Positions 33,381-41,833 are shown, counted from the stretch's first letter. The stretch: DNA of 64,000 bases from JAHWKI01 sp035513575 (GCA_035513575.1 DATKBW010000015.1:1-64000); one strand, 5' to 3'. Program-made: numbers and translations. Notes: a model not told the origin generated them from the letters alone.

Positions 33381-34173
33381 CCCGCCCGCGTCCCGCCCGG
33401 ACCCCGCCGGCTTCTTCGACGCGGAGTACCGCCGCCTCCTCGCCCCATTCCATCCCGAGCTCGAAGCACGTCACGAAGCCGCCGCGCTCCGGGAGCTCCT
33501 CGGGATGGCGCAGGACGACCGGATCCTAGATCTCGGCTGTGGCTGGGGCCGCCACCTCTCCCTCCTGGCCGAGGCCGGCCACGACATCGTCGGCGTCGAT
33601 CTCTCGCCCGCGCTGCTCCGCCAGGTCCCCCGCGCCCGCCCCGTCACGGATGACGTCTCGCCCGTCGACCCGCCAGCTGCGCGACCGCGCCAACCGCCCC
33701 TCGCGGCCGCCGACATGCGCGCCCTCCCCCTCGCCGAGCGCTCCTTCGACATCGTGCTCAACCTGGCCACGAGCCTCGGGCTCTTCCTCCTGGACGACCC
33801 CGCCCGGGCCGCCCTCCGCGAGGCCCGCCGCGTGCTCCGCCCGGGCGGACGGCTGCTCCTCGAGGGGATGCACCGCGACGACATCGCCGCCCGCTTCGCC
33901 CCGCGCGTCCGCTGGTTCCTGGCCGACCGCACGGAGGTCCGCGTGCGCCGCCGCTTCGATCCGCTCCGCGGCATCAGCGAGGAGGTCCTCCGCTGGCGCG
34001 GCCCCCGGGGGTCCGGGGAGAAGCGGCATGCCCTGCGGATCCGCAGCGCGACGGAGATCGCCGCCCTCCTCGAGGGGGCCGGCCTGGCCGTGCTCCACGC
34101 GTACGGAGACTGGGACGGCCGGGCGCTGCGCCACACGTCTCCGCGTCTCGTTCTGGTTGCCGGGCGTTCCTGA
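33361..34173 (+). CDS. class I SAM-dependent methyltransferase
   Basis: A 270-residue methyltransferase with motif I ILDLGCGWGRHLSLLAEAGHDIVGVDLS (about residues 57-84), the post-I acidic residue, DIVLNLATSLGLF and the VLRPGGRLLLEGMH block typical of the Methyltransf_11/25 group. An insert rich in Pro (about 95-115) follows motif I. The substrate is unknown. Two adjacent Met codons (33358, 33361) are possible starts; the start lies within the end of the CorC-like gene, so the two are coupled. Confidence 0.85.
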   Translation: MATPGSDPPASRPDPAGFFDAEYRRLLAPFHPELEARHEAAALRELLGMAQDDRILDLGCGWGRHLSLLAEAGHDIVGVDLSPALLRQVPRARPVTDDVSPVDPPAARPRQPPLAAADMRALPLAERSFDIVLNLATSLGLFLLDDPARAALREARRVLRPGGRLLLEGMHRDDIAARFAPRVRWFLADRTEVRVRRRFDPLRGISEEVLRWRGPRGSGEKRHALRIRSATEIAALLEGAGLAVLHAYGDWDGRALRHTSPRLVLVAGRS

Positions 34174-34187
34174 TCGGTCGGGCCCGC

Positions 34188-34226
34188 GCCGGAGCGGGGG
34201 TCCGTCTGCCGGAGCGGGGGTCCGTC
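34188..34226 (+). repeat. 20-bp-period direct repeat
   Basis: GCCGGAGCGGGGGTCCGTC occurs at 34188-34206 and again at 34208-34226 in the gap between the methyltransferase and the B12-subunit gene. The duplication is just before a small hairpin. Confidence 0.85.
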
Positions 34227-34230
34227 CCTC

Positions 34231-34244
34231 GCCCCGAACGGGGC
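34231..34244. terminator. short GC hairpin
   Basis: GCCCC (34231-34235), loop GAAC, GGGGC (34240-34244). It lies after the methyltransferase gene and could end the mutase-HAD-CorC-methyltransferase transcript. No U tract follows, so the call is weak. Confidence 0.3.
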
Positions 34245-34331
34245 GCAAACCCTCTTCCCCACCACCAGTTTGCCTGCCCGTGCGCGCCCGGATTACCTTC
34301 CGCCCCTACCACGCAGCGCGGGGGACGCACG

Positions 34332-34748
34332 ATGGAACGAAAGATCCGGGTGCTGGTCGCGAAGCCCGGCCTCGATGGCCACGACCGCGGGGCCAAGGTG
34401 ATGGCGAGCGCCATGCGCGATGCCGGGTTCGAAGTCATCTACACGGGATTGCACCAGACCCCCGAGATGATCGCCACCGCGGCGATCCAGGAGGACGTCG
34501 ACGTGGTCGCCCTCTCGATCCTCTCCGGCGCTCACATGACCCTCTTCCCCCGTGTCCTCGAGATGCTCCGCGAGGAGGGCGCGGACCACGTGCTCCTCAC
34601 GGGCGGGGGGATCATCCCGGACGCGGACATGGAGGCCCTGCGGCAGCAGGGGGTCGGTCGTCTCTTCGGACCCGGAACCCCGACGACCGAGCCCATCGCC
34701 TACATCCGCGACTGGTTCGCGGAGCGGCAGACGGCGGGGAGCCGGTAA
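34332..34748 (+). CDS. icmB: cobalamin-binding small subunit of acyl-CoA mutase
   Basis: A 138-residue B12-binding domain of the mutase type. The base-off/His-on motif DxHxxG is D15-G-H17-D-R-G20 in KPGLDGHDRGAKV; H17 coordinates cobalt. SILSGAHMTLFP and LLTGGGIIPDAD complete the Rossmann-like fold. Size and motif match IcmB and the beta subunit of split methylmalonyl-CoA mutases. Its partner is the large subunit 3 kb upstream; four genes end between them. It has its own leader of 158 bases and is followed after seven bases by the carboxylase gene. Confidence 0.93.
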   Translation: MERKIRVLVAKPGLDGHDRGAKVMASAMRDAGFEVIYTGLHQTPEMIATAAIQEDVDVVALSILSGAHMTLFPRVLEMLREEGADHVLLTGGGIIPDADMEALRQQGVGRLFGPGTPTTEPIAYIRDWFAERQTAGSR

Positions 34749-34755
34749 CCGGGCG

Positions 34756-36429
34756 GTGGCCAGGGTGGCGGAGCGGTCGGGTGGTGGGGGTGCCGCGGCC
34801 CGGGGTGGTGGCGAGTCCGGGGAGTCCGGGGGCCGGCTGCGGCGGCTGGTCGCGGAGCTGGAGCGCCTCGAGGCGGAGCTGCGGCAGGGCGGGGGCGAGG
34901 AGCGGATCCGGCGCCAGCACGACGCCGGGAAGCTGACCGCCCGGGAGCGGATCGCGCTCCTCCTCGACCCGGGCACGGAGCTCCTGGAGGTCGGGCTCCT
35001 CGTGGCCCACGACCGCTACGACGGCCAGGCGCCGGGCGCCGGGGTGGTCACGGGCCTCGGCACCGTGCGCGGCCGGCCCGCCGTCGTCATCGCCAACGAT
35101 GCCACGGTGAAAGCCGGCTCCTGGTGGCCCGAGACCATCACGAAGATGCTCCGGGCGCAGGAGATCGCCATGCGCTGCCGGATCCCCATCATCTACCTGG
35201 TGGACTCCGCCGGCGTGAACCTCCCCTACCAGGGCGGCGTCTTTCCGGGGCAGTACGGAGCGGCCCGGCTGTTCTACTACAACTCCATCATGCGGCATTA
35301 CCTCCACGTCCCCCAGATCGCGGCCGTGATGGGGCCGTGCATCGCCGGCGGCGCGTACCTCCCCGCGCTGAGCGACGTGATCCTCATGGTGGAGGGGACC
35401 AGCTTCATGGGGCTCGGCGGCCCCAACCTGGTGAAGGGCGCCACCGGGCAGACGGTGGAGGCGGAAGAGCTGGGCGGGGCGTGGACTCACAACGCCATCA
35501 GCGGCGTCGCCCACTACCGCGCCCCGGATGACCGCGCGTGCCTCGACCGCATCCGCCAGCTCGTCGAGGAGCTGCCGTACGAGCCCCCCCGGGCGGCCGT
35601 CGTCCAGGCCGCCGAGCCGGCGGAGGCGCCGCTGTCCCTTTACGACGTCATCCCCGACGACCACCGCCAGCCGTACGACATCGAGGCGGTGCTCCGTGCG
35701 GTCCTGGACGGCGGCGCGTGGGACGAGTTCCAGGCCGACCGGGCTCCGGAGCTCCTCTGCGCCACCGCCCGGCTCGACGGCGTGGCCGTGGGCGTCCTCG
35801 CCAACCGCCGCGGCATGATGAACCCCCCCGCCGGGGGACCGCCCCGCTTCGGCGGCATCATCTACACGGACAGCGCGGAGAAGGCGGCCTACTTCATCGA
35901 CACCATGAGCCGCCATCGCACGCCCATTCTCTTCATCCAGGACGTCAGCGGGTTCATGGTTGGGATCGAGGCGGAGCACGCCGGCATCATCCGGGCGGGC
36001 GCCCGGTTCGTGGAGGCCATGGCCACTGCCGTGGTCCCGAAGATCGTCCTCACCCTGAACCACGCCTCGGGCGCCGGCTATTACGCCATGGCGGGCCAGG
36101 GCTTCGATCCCGATTTCATCTTCACCTTCCCCACGGGGCGCATGGGCGTCATGGAAGGAGAGAGCGCGGTCATGGCCCTGTTCGGGCCCCAGCTGGACGA
36201 GCTCAGGAAGCAGCAGCAGCAGCCCGGCGAGGAGCTGCAGAAGAAGGTGGACGCCGTGCGCGCCGATTACGAGCACCAGCTCGATGCCCGCTACGCCGCC
36301 GCCCGCGGCTTCGTCGATGCCGTGATCCCGCCGGAGCGCGTCCGGCCGGTCCTCTCCCTCGCGCTCCGGGCCGGGCTCCACAACCCCGGTCCCCACCTGG
36401 GACCGTTCGGAAGCCTGGAGGCCTCTTGA
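34756..36429 (+). CDS. acyl-CoA carboxylase carboxyltransferase (beta) subunit
   Basis: A carboxyltransferase of about 557 residues with the N and C crotonase-like halves. Recognisable blocks: KLTARERIALLLDPG, GAGVVTGLGTVRGRPAVVIANDATVKAGSWW, GPCIAGGAYLPALSD, NRRGMMNPPAGGPPRFGG and FIQDVSGFMVG. The sequence is closest in feel to the methylcrotonyl/geranyl-CoA carboxylase group (LiuB, AtuC) rather than the propionyl group. The biotinylated alpha subunit is not in the window. The start is uncertain: GTG at 34756 or 34765 opens a Gly/Ala-rich stretch before a coiled helix. It precedes nhaA and the AtuA-like genes, fitting leucine or terpenoid breakdown. Confidence 0.88.
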   Translation: MARVAERSGGGGAAARGGGESGESGGRLRRLVAELERLEAELRQGGGEERIRRQHDAGKLTARERIALLLDPGTELLEVGLLVAHDRYDGQAPGAGVVTGLGTVRGRPAVVIANDATVKAGSWWPETITKMLRAQEIAMRCRIPIIYLVDSAGVNLPYQGGVFPGQYGAARLFYYNSIMRHYLHVPQIAAVMGPCIAGGAYLPALSDVILMVEGTSFMGLGGPNLVKGATGQTVEAEELGGAWTHNAISGVAHYRAPDDRACLDRIRQLVEELPYEPPRAAVVQAAEPAEAPLSLYDVIPDDHRQPYDIEAVLRAVLDGGAWDEFQADRAPELLCATARLDGVAVGVLANRRGMMNPPAGGPPRFGGIIYTDSAEKAAYFIDTMSRHRTPILFIQDVSGFMVGIEAEHAGIIRAGARFVEAMATAVVPKIVLTLNHASGAGYYAMAGQGFDPDFIFTFPTGRMGVMEGESAVMALFGPQLDELRKQQQQPGEELQKKVDAVRADYEHQLDARYAAARGFVDAVIPPERVRPVLSLALRAGLHNPGPHLGPFGSLEAS

Positions 36430-37820
36430 ACCGCTCCGGCAAGCAGGGCCCCGGGTTCCAGGGACTGAATCCGCGCCCCGGGACCCGGCACACGCTGGTC
36501 CGCCGCCTGGCGACGCCGTTCCAGGAGTTCTTCCGGGCCGAGTCCGCCAGCGGCATCGTCCTGCTCATCTGCGCGGCGCTGGCGCTCGTCTGGGCGAACT
36601 CGCCCTGGGCCGAGAGCTACTTCCACCTGTGGGAGACCCACCTGGTCGTCGGGGGCGGCCCGATCCAGCTCGACTACTCGCTCCACCACTGGATCAACGA
36701 CGGCCTCATGGCAGTGTTCTTCTTCATGGTCGGGCTCGAGATCAAGCGCGAGATCCTCGTCGGCGAGCTCGCGTCCCCCAAGCAGGCGGCCCTGCCCATC
36801 GCCGCCGCCATCGGCGGGATGGTGGTCCCGGCGCTGATCTTCGTCGCCTTCAATGCCGGCACGCCGGAGCTCCGCGGCTGGGGGGTGCCCATGGCCACGG
36901 ACATCGCCTTCGCCCTCGGCGTCCTGGCCCTCCTCGGCTCACGAGCCCCGACGAGCCTCAAGATCCTCCTCGCCGCCCTCGCCATCGTGGACGACCTCGG
37001 CGCCGTCCTGGTCATCGCACTCTTCTATTCCGAGGGCATCGACTGGAACATGCTCCTCTACGGCGGCCTCACGCTCATCGTGCTCTTCGCCGCGAGCCGG
37101 GGCGGCATCCGCCGGCCCGCGGTCTACGCCATCCTGGGCGTCGTCCTCTGGTACTTCTTCCTGAAGTCCGGCGTCCATGCCACCATCGCCGGCGTGCTCC
37201 TGGCCATGACGATCCCGGCGCGGACCAAGATCAACGTGGCGGAGTTCGTGAGCGGCGCGCGGACCTATCTCGAGCAGTTCGAGGCCGACGGCCTCCGCCC
37301 GGATCCCGGCCAACCGCTGACCCAGCGGCAGGAGTCCGCTCTGGAGCGCCTCGAGGAGGCCGCAGAGAGCGTGCAGTCCCCGCTCCTCAGCATCGAGCAC
37401 GCCCTCGTGCCGTGGGTCGCCTTCGGCATCATGCCCCTCTTCGCCCTGGCCAATGCCGGCGTCGCCCTCGAGCCCGAGGTGGTCGCCAGCGTGGGCAGCC
37501 CCGTCGTGCTCGGCATCGCCCTCGGGCTGCTCCTCGGCAAGCCCGTCGGCATCGCCCTGTTCGCCTGGACCGCCGTCCGCTTCGGCCTCGCCGGGCTCCC
37601 CGCCGGCGTGCGCGGGGCCCACCTGATCGGCGTCGGGCTCCTCGGCGGCATCGGGTTCACGATGTCCCTCTTCATCGCGAACCTCGCCTTTGCCGGCGTC
37701 ACCCTCGAGCTCGCCAAGGTCGGCGTGCTCACCGCCTCGGCCATCGCCGGGATCGCCGGCTACGTCGTCCTTCGGCGCAGCGGCAATCCGGGGGCGGTCA
37801 CGCGGGCTGGGGAGCGATGA
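36426..37820 (+). CDS. nhaA: Na+/H+ antiporter NhaA
   Basis: A 464-residue NhaA antiporter exchanging about two H+ for one Na+ across the inner membrane. Eleven to twelve helices; the transport-site Asp pair is in LAIVDDLGAVLVIALFYS, with MATDIAFALGVLALLGSRAP and FFFMVGLEIKREI also conserved. A soluble insert of about 70 residues (about 265-325) splits the helices, a common variation outside Enterobacteria. The start is TTG at 36426 in a TTGA overlap with the carboxylase stop, with GGAG just upstream and no better ATG nearby. Its metabolic link to neighbours is not obvious. Confidence 0.94.
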   Translation: MNRSGKQGPGFQGLNPRPGTRHTLVRRLATPFQEFFRAESASGIVLLICAALALVWANSPWAESYFHLWETHLVVGGGPIQLDYSLHHWINDGLMAVFFFMVGLEIKREILVGELASPKQAALPIAAAIGGMVVPALIFVAFNAGTPELRGWGVPMATDIAFALGVLALLGSRAPTSLKILLAALAIVDDLGAVLVIALFYSEGIDWNMLLYGGLTLIVLFAASRGGIRRPAVYAILGVVLWYFFLKSGVHATIAGVLLAMTIPARTKINVAEFVSGARTYLEQFEADGLRPDPGQPLTQRQESALERLEEAAESVQSPLLSIEHALVPWVAFGIMPLFALANAGVALEPEVVASVGSPVVLGIALGLLLGKPVGIALFAWTAVRFGLAGLPAGVRGAHLIGVGLLGGIGFTMSLFIANLAFAGVTLELAKVGVLTASAIAGIAGYVVLRRSGNPGAVTRAGER

Positions 37821-37851
37821 GGACACCGCGTCGGCCACTACGGCGGGAACC

Positions 37852-39222
37852 ATGATCCGGATCGGCAGCGGCCAGGGCTTCTGGGGCGATCGCCTCGATG
37901 CGCCCCTGGAGCAGGTCCGGGGCGGCCCCATCGACTTCCTGATGATGGACTACCTCGCCGAGGTCACCATGTCCATCCTCCAGAAACAGCGCTCCCGCGA
38001 CCCCTCCCAGGGGTACGCCCGCGACTTCATCCCTCTCATGGAGGAGCTCTTTCCCGACCTTCTCGCGAAGGGCGTCCGTGTCGTCACCAATGCCGGCGGC
38101 GTCAACCTCGAAGGGTGCCGGGATGCCCTGCTGGCGGCCGCGCGAAAGAGGGCGGGCAAGACCGGGGACCGGGCCCGGATCGGCATCGTCATCGGCGACG
38201 ACCTCATGGGCCGCCTGGACCAGCTGGTCGAGGAGGGGCACGAGCTCCGGCACATGGAGACCGGGCGGCCCCTGTGGGATGTCCTCGACCGGGTCGCCAG
38301 CGCCAACGTCTACCTGGGCGCGAAGCCGATCGTCGAAGCCCTGGATCGCGACGCCACCGTCGTCGTCACGGGCCGGTCCACCGACACCGCCCTCACCTAC
38401 GCCCCCATGATCCACGCCTTCGGCTGGGCGCCGGACCAGTACGATCGGCTCGCGGCCGGCGTGGTGGCCGGGCACATCAACGAGTGCGGCGCCCAGGCTT
38501 CCGGCGGCAACTGCCTCATCGACTGGGAGAACCTCCCCGACCTGGCGGGGATCGGCTACCCGGTGATCGAGGCCTACCCCGACGGCAGCTTCGTCGTCAC
38601 GAAGCACGACCACACCGGCGGGCGGATCAACGCCGCGGTGGTGAAGGAGCAGCTGCTCTACGAGATGGGCGACCCGCGGGAGTACATCACCCCCGATGTC
38701 GTCGCCGACTTCACCACCATCCGCCTCCAGGAGGAGGGCGAGAACCGCGTCCGCGTGACCGGCGTGAAGGGGAAGCCGAAGACCGACAAGCTCAAGGTCT
38801 CCATCGCCTATCAGGCCGGCTGGAAGGCCGTCGGCACCCTCGTCTATACCTGGCCGGACGCCGTGAAGAAGGCCCGCGCCGCGGACCGGGTCCTCCGCGA
38901 GCGCCTCGACCGCCTCGGTCTGGAGTTCGCCGAGATCCGCACCGAGTTCGTCGGCTGGAACGCCACCCACGGCCACCTCGCGGGGCCGCCACCCCAGGAC
39001 CTGGCCGAGGTCGAGCTCCGGGTCGCCGTGCGCGGCGACGACCGCGCGGCCGTCGAGCGCTTCAGCCGCGAGATCGCGCCGCTCATCCTCAGCGGTCCCC
39101 CGTCCGTAACCGGCTTCGCCGGCGGCCGCCCGCGCGTCCAGGAGATCATGGCGTTCTGGCCCGCCCTCATCGATCGTGGGGAGATCGAGGCGAACCTGCG
39201 CGTCGAAGTCACCGAGGCGTAG
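37852..39222 (+). CDS. AtuA family (DUF1446) protein
   Basis: A 456-residue protein of the acyclic-terpene-utilisation AtuA family: IRIGSGQGFWGDRLDAPLEQV, ADVVTNAGGVNLEGC-like block (VVTNAGGVNLEGCRDAL), VVVTGRSTDTALTYAPMIHAFGW, GHINECGAQASGGNC, and HTGGRINAAVVKEQLLYEMGDP. AtuA is required for citronellol/geraniol catabolism in Pseudomonas but its reaction is unknown. Full-length AtuA proteins carry an extra C-terminal domain of about 100 residues; here that domain is a separate gene 57 bases downstream. The ATG at 37852 is the first good start after nhaA. Confidence 0.9.
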   Translation: MIRIGSGQGFWGDRLDAPLEQVRGGPIDFLMMDYLAEVTMSILQKQRSRDPSQGYARDFIPLMEELFPDLLAKGVRVVTNAGGVNLEGCRDALLAAARKRAGKTGDRARIGIVIGDDLMGRLDQLVEEGHELRHMETGRPLWDVLDRVASANVYLGAKPIVEALDRDATVVVTGRSTDTALTYAPMIHAFGWAPDQYDRLAAGVVAGHINECGAQASGGNCLIDWENLPDLAGIGYPVIEAYPDGSFVVTKHDHTGGRINAAVVKEQLLYEMGDPREYITPDVVADFTTIRLQEEGENRVRVTGVKGKPKTDKLKVSIAYQAGWKAVGTLVYTWPDAVKKARAADRVLRERLDRLGLEFAEIRTEFVGWNATHGHLAGPPPQDLAEVELRVAVRGDDRAAVERFSREIAPLILSGPPSVTGFAGGRPRVQEIMAFWPALIDRGEIEANLRVEVTEA

Positions 39223-39279
39223 CGAGGGACGAACATCGCGCCGTCCAGAGCCCACGAACGTCGATTCCGGAGCGCTGAA

Positions 39280-39606
39280 ATGGCACGGAAGCTTCTGAAG
39301 GACCTTGCCCACGCGAGATCGGGCGACAAGGGCGACACCGTCAACGTCGGTGTCATCGCCTACCGCGAGGAGGACTATCCGCTCCTCGTCGAGCTGCTCA
39401 CGGCCGCGCGCGTGAAGGAGCATTTCGGCGAGCTGGTGAAAGGGGATGTCGAGCGCTTCGAGCTCCCCAACCTCGGCGCCCTCAACTTCCTCCTCCACAA
39501 CGCCCTGGGCGGCGGCGGCACCGTCTCGCTCATGACCGACGCGCAGGGCAAGACGTTCAGCACCGCCATGCTCCGCCTCGAGCTCGACGTGCCCGACCGC
39601 TCCTGA
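39280..39606 (+). CDS. AtuA-like C-terminal (ferredoxin-fold) domain protein
   Basis: A 108-residue protein equal to the detached C-terminal domain of AtuA: KLLKDLAHARSGDKGDTVNVGVIAYRE followed by NFLLHNALGGGGTVSLMTDAQGKTF and a short tail. It is likely to assemble with the larger AtuA-like protein encoded just upstream, forming the same two-domain unit from two genes. A split of this kind is common in the family, so it is not evidence of a broken gene. Confidence 0.85.
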   Translation: MARKLLKDLAHARSGDKGDTVNVGVIAYREEDYPLLVELLTAARVKEHFGELVKGDVERFELPNLGALNFLLHNALGGGGTVSLMTDAQGKTFSTAMLRLELDVPDRS

Positions 39607-39618
39607 GCTCGAAGTCGC

Positions 39619-39642
39619 GTCGAAGTCGAAGTCGAAGTCGAA
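39619..39642 (+). repeat. four perfect GTCGAA hexamers
   Basis: GTCGAA is repeated four times without interruption (39619-39642), preceded by a degenerate unit. It fills most of the 56-base gap between the AtuA-domain gene and the crotonase gene. Confidence 0.9.
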
Positions 39643-39662
39643 CCCTCTCGGAGCCATCGCCC

Positions 39663-40442
39663 ATGCCCGCTCCCACCCTCCGCGCCACCACCGACGCCGG
39701 CGTGCGCACCCTCACCCTCGCCCGGCCCGAGAAACGGAACGCCCTGAACGACGCGCTCATCTCCGAGCTCACCCGCCAGCTCGCGGATGCCGCCACCGCC
39801 GAGGACGTCCGCGTGATCCTCCTGCGCGGCGATGGCCCCGACTTCTGCGCGGGGGCGGACCTCGAGGCCATGGAGCGGATGGCCGCCGAGGCGGACCCCG
39901 CAAGGAACCTCGCGGATGCCGGCGCCCTCGGCTCGCTCCTCATCGCCATGCGACGCCACCCCAGGCCGATCCTCGCCGCCGTCCACGGTCACGCCCTCGC
40001 TGGCGGCGCCGGTCTCGCCACGGCCTGCGACATCGTGCTCGCCCGGGAGGACGCGAGCTTCGGCTACCCCGAGGTCCACCTCGGCTTCGTTCCCGCCATG
40101 GTCATGGCGCTCCTGCGACGGTCCGTGGGGGAGAAGATCGCCTTCGAGCTCGTCGTCCGCGGCGACCGGATCGGCGCCGGGGAGGCCCTCGGCCTGGGGC
40201 TGGTGAACCGGGTCCTCCCCGAGCAGGAGTGGGACGAGGGGGTGCGGGCCTATGCGCACGAGATCGCCTCCCGCTCCGCTTCCGCCGTCTCGTTGATCAA
40301 GCGCCTCCTGTACGGGATGGACGCCGTCTCCTTCGAGGAGGCCATCGCCCGCGGCGCCGAGGTCAACGTCCTCGCCCGCCTGAGCTCCGACACCCGGGAG
40401 GGGCTGCGCCGCTTCCTCGAGCGCGACGGGGACAGCGCCTGA
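39663..40442 (+). CDS. enoyl-CoA hydratase/isomerase family protein (LiuC/AtuE-like)
   Basis: A 259-residue crotonase. Oxyanion-hole and CoA-binding blocks: ARPEKRNALND, FCAGADLEAMER and HGHALAGGAGLATACDIVLA. The catalytic Glu is in YPEVHLGFVPA; the first Glu position is replaced in GGAGLAT, as in several methylglutaconyl-CoA hydratases. Together with the carboxylase beta subunit and AtuA pair upstream, a role as 3-methylglutaconyl- or isohexenylglutaconyl-CoA hydratase is the best inference. The start follows GGAGCCATCGCCC. Confidence 0.85.
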   Translation: MPAPTLRATTDAGVRTLTLARPEKRNALNDALISELTRQLADAATAEDVRVILLRGDGPDFCAGADLEAMERMAAEADPARNLADAGALGSLLIAMRRHPRPILAAVHGHALAGGAGLATACDIVLAREDASFGYPEVHLGFVPAMVMALLRRSVGEKIAFELVVRGDRIGAGEALGLGLVNRVLPEQEWDEGVRAYAHEIASRSASAVSLIKRLLYGMDAVSFEEAIARGAEVNVLARLSSDTREGLRRFLERDGDSA

Positions 40443-40444
40443 AC

Positions 40445-40675
40445 ATGTTCTTCCGCCGCGACGCCCGGGACGACGCGTGGCTCCCCGCGAAGGTCGCCCT
40501 CTTCACGGTGGGGGCGCTCCTCGCCGTGGCGGGGATGGCCCTCGGCAATGACTGGGTGATCGGCGGCGCCGCCCTGGTGCTCGCCGCGGGCATCGGCGTT
40601 CGCTTCCTCCCCCGGGAGGAGGCGCCCGAGGAGGAGGAGGAGGAGGAGGAGGAGGAGGAGCGGCGCCGGGGCTGA
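40445..40675 (+). CDS. small membrane protein with poly-Glu tail
   Basis: A 76-residue protein with two hydrophobic helices (about 16-33 and 36-53) and a C-terminal tail of eleven consecutive Glu followed by RRRG. It begins two bases after the crotonase stop, so it is probably co-transcribed. No family is recognised. The tail is encoded by an 11-unit GAG microsatellite and may vary in length between strains. Confidence 0.6.
   Translation: MFFRRDARDDAWLPAKVALFTVGALLAVAGMALGNDWVIGGAALVLAAGIGVRFLPREEAPEEEEEEEEEEERRRG
40628..40660 (+). repeat. (GAG)11 microsatellite
   Basis: Eleven uninterrupted GAG triplets encode the poly-glutamate tail of the small membrane protein. A triplet repeat keeps frame when it slips. 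Confidence 0.95.
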
Positions 40676-40768
40676 GCCCCGGAGGCGGACGAGCGCCCCC
40701 TGGCGCGCGGCGCCTCGGACGCCGTTGGCCTTGACATTTGGCCGGGTCCCGGGGCGTTTTCATGGAGT

Positions 40769-41581
40769 ATGCGCAGGGTTCCCCGGTTTGCGATCCTCCT
40801 TCTGCTGGCGACGCCGTTCCTCGCGCCCGCGGCGCCGGCCCGCGCCCAGGCGGTGCGCGGCGTCGTCGTCGATGCCGGGACCGGCAGCCCTCTACCCGGG
40901 ACGACCGTGATCCTCGCGGACACCGCCGGGGTGGAGCTGCGCAGAGTGGAGACGGACGGCGCGGGTGTCTTCGTCCTCGACGTCCCGGCCGCCGGCCGCT
41001 GGAACGTCTCGACCGAGCGCGTGGGCTATGGACCCCTGTCCGAGAGCACGCTCATGGTCCCCGCGGGCCGCGCCCTGGTCCTGGAGCTCCGCCTGGTCCC
41101 GCTCCCGCTCCAGCTCGCGCCGGTCGTGGTGGAGGTGGAGTCGCGCCGGGTCAGCCTCGAGGGAGTCGGCTTCTACGAGCGCCGCGACATGGGCATTGGC
41201 CGGTTCCTCACGGCCGAGCAGATCGAGCAGTTCGCCGCCAGCCAGGTCACCGACGTCCTCCGGATGGACCCGTCGGTGCGCGCGCATCCCGTCCTCTCCG
41301 AAGGCGAGTCCAACGCGTACGCGATCTCCTTCCGCAGCCAGGTCCGCGATTTCTCGGGGAGGTTCTGCTTCCCCACCCTCGTCCTCGACGGGACCATCGT
41401 CCGGCGCGGCGGTGCGCCTTCGATCCGCCTCGACGCGCTGATCCACCCCGCCGAGATCGACGGCATCGAGCTGTACCCCAGCGGCGCGGGCGTCCCCCCG
41501 CGCTTCGGCGGAATGGACGCCCGCTGCGGCGTGATCCTCATCTGGCGGAAACGGTACGAGGACAGGCCCGGCGCCCGCTGA
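40769..41581 (+). CDS. exported protein with carboxypeptidase-regulatory-like and plug-like domains
   Basis: A 270-residue exported protein: signal peptide (about 1-27, ending PARAQA), a CarboxypepD_reg-like beta-sandwich (VRGVVVDAGTGSPLPGTTVILAD, about 28-115), then a segment resembling a TonB-receptor plug (FLTAEQIEQFAASQVTDVLRMDPSV, then DGIELYPSGAGVPPRFGGMDARCGVILIW). The barrel is absent, so it is a plug-only protein of the type frequent in Gemmatimonadota. TTGACA at 40731-40736 may be its -35. It stands alone between the acidic membrane protein and recQ. Confidence 0.75.
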   Translation: MRRVPRFAILLLLATPFLAPAAPARAQAVRGVVVDAGTGSPLPGTTVILADTAGVELRRVETDGAGVFVLDVPAAGRWNVSTERVGYGPLSESTLMVPAGRALVLELRLVPLPLQLAPVVVEVESRRVSLEGVGFYERRDMGIGRFLTAEQIEQFAASQVTDVLRMDPSVRAHPVLSEGESNAYAISFRSQVRDFSGRFCFPTLVLDGTIVRRGGAPSIRLDALIHPAEIDGIELYPSGAGVPPRFGGMDARCGVILIWRKRYEDRPGAR

Positions 41582-41602
41582 TCTCCCGCCCCGCCGGCGC
41601 CC

Positions 41603-41737
41603 CTATTCCAGCCCCTTCGGGTAGCGTCCCTTCACCTTCCTCCACCCCGTCGCGGCGCTCCGCTCGGCGACGGGTCGCATCAGCCCCACCACGACGCCCG
41701 TCGCCACCGTCCACGCGATGGCCTCGCTCCAGTCCAC
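41603..41737 (-). CDS. possible small DUF4235-like membrane protein
   Basis: A short minus-strand frame of 44 residues from a GTG at 41737. It has one hydrophobic helix (about 5-20) and ends WRKVKGRYPKGLE, resembling the end of short DUF4235 membrane proteins. The reading frame continues upstream without a stop, so the start is uncertain, and no strong Shine-Dalgarno is seen. It lies convergently between the plug-like protein gene and recQ. Confidence 0.4.
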   Translation of the reverse strand: MDWSEAIAWTVATGVVVGLMRPVAERSAATGWRKVKGRYPKGLE

Positions 41738-41833
41738 CGACCGCGCGGCCGGGTTCTCCGGCGGCAGTGCCGCCGGAGCGTTCTGTCCCGCCCTGCTATT
41801 CTCCCGCCCCGTCCCCGTGGCGACTCTGGGGCC

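Noticed and set aside
34231..34328. A cobalamin riboswitch in the leader of the B12-subunit gene
   Set aside because: No B12-box or the multi-stem layout could be found in the 158-base leader; only direct repeats and a small hairpin are present.
39619..39642. Tandem hexamers as a CRISPR array
   Set aside because: Units are only six bases with no spacers, and no cas gene is present in the window.
37798..39657. A minus-strand open frame of about 620 codons with a Phe-Asp repeat at its start
   Set aside because: The Phe-Asp run is simply the GTCGAA microsatellite read in antisense; the rest mirrors the AtuA-like genes.
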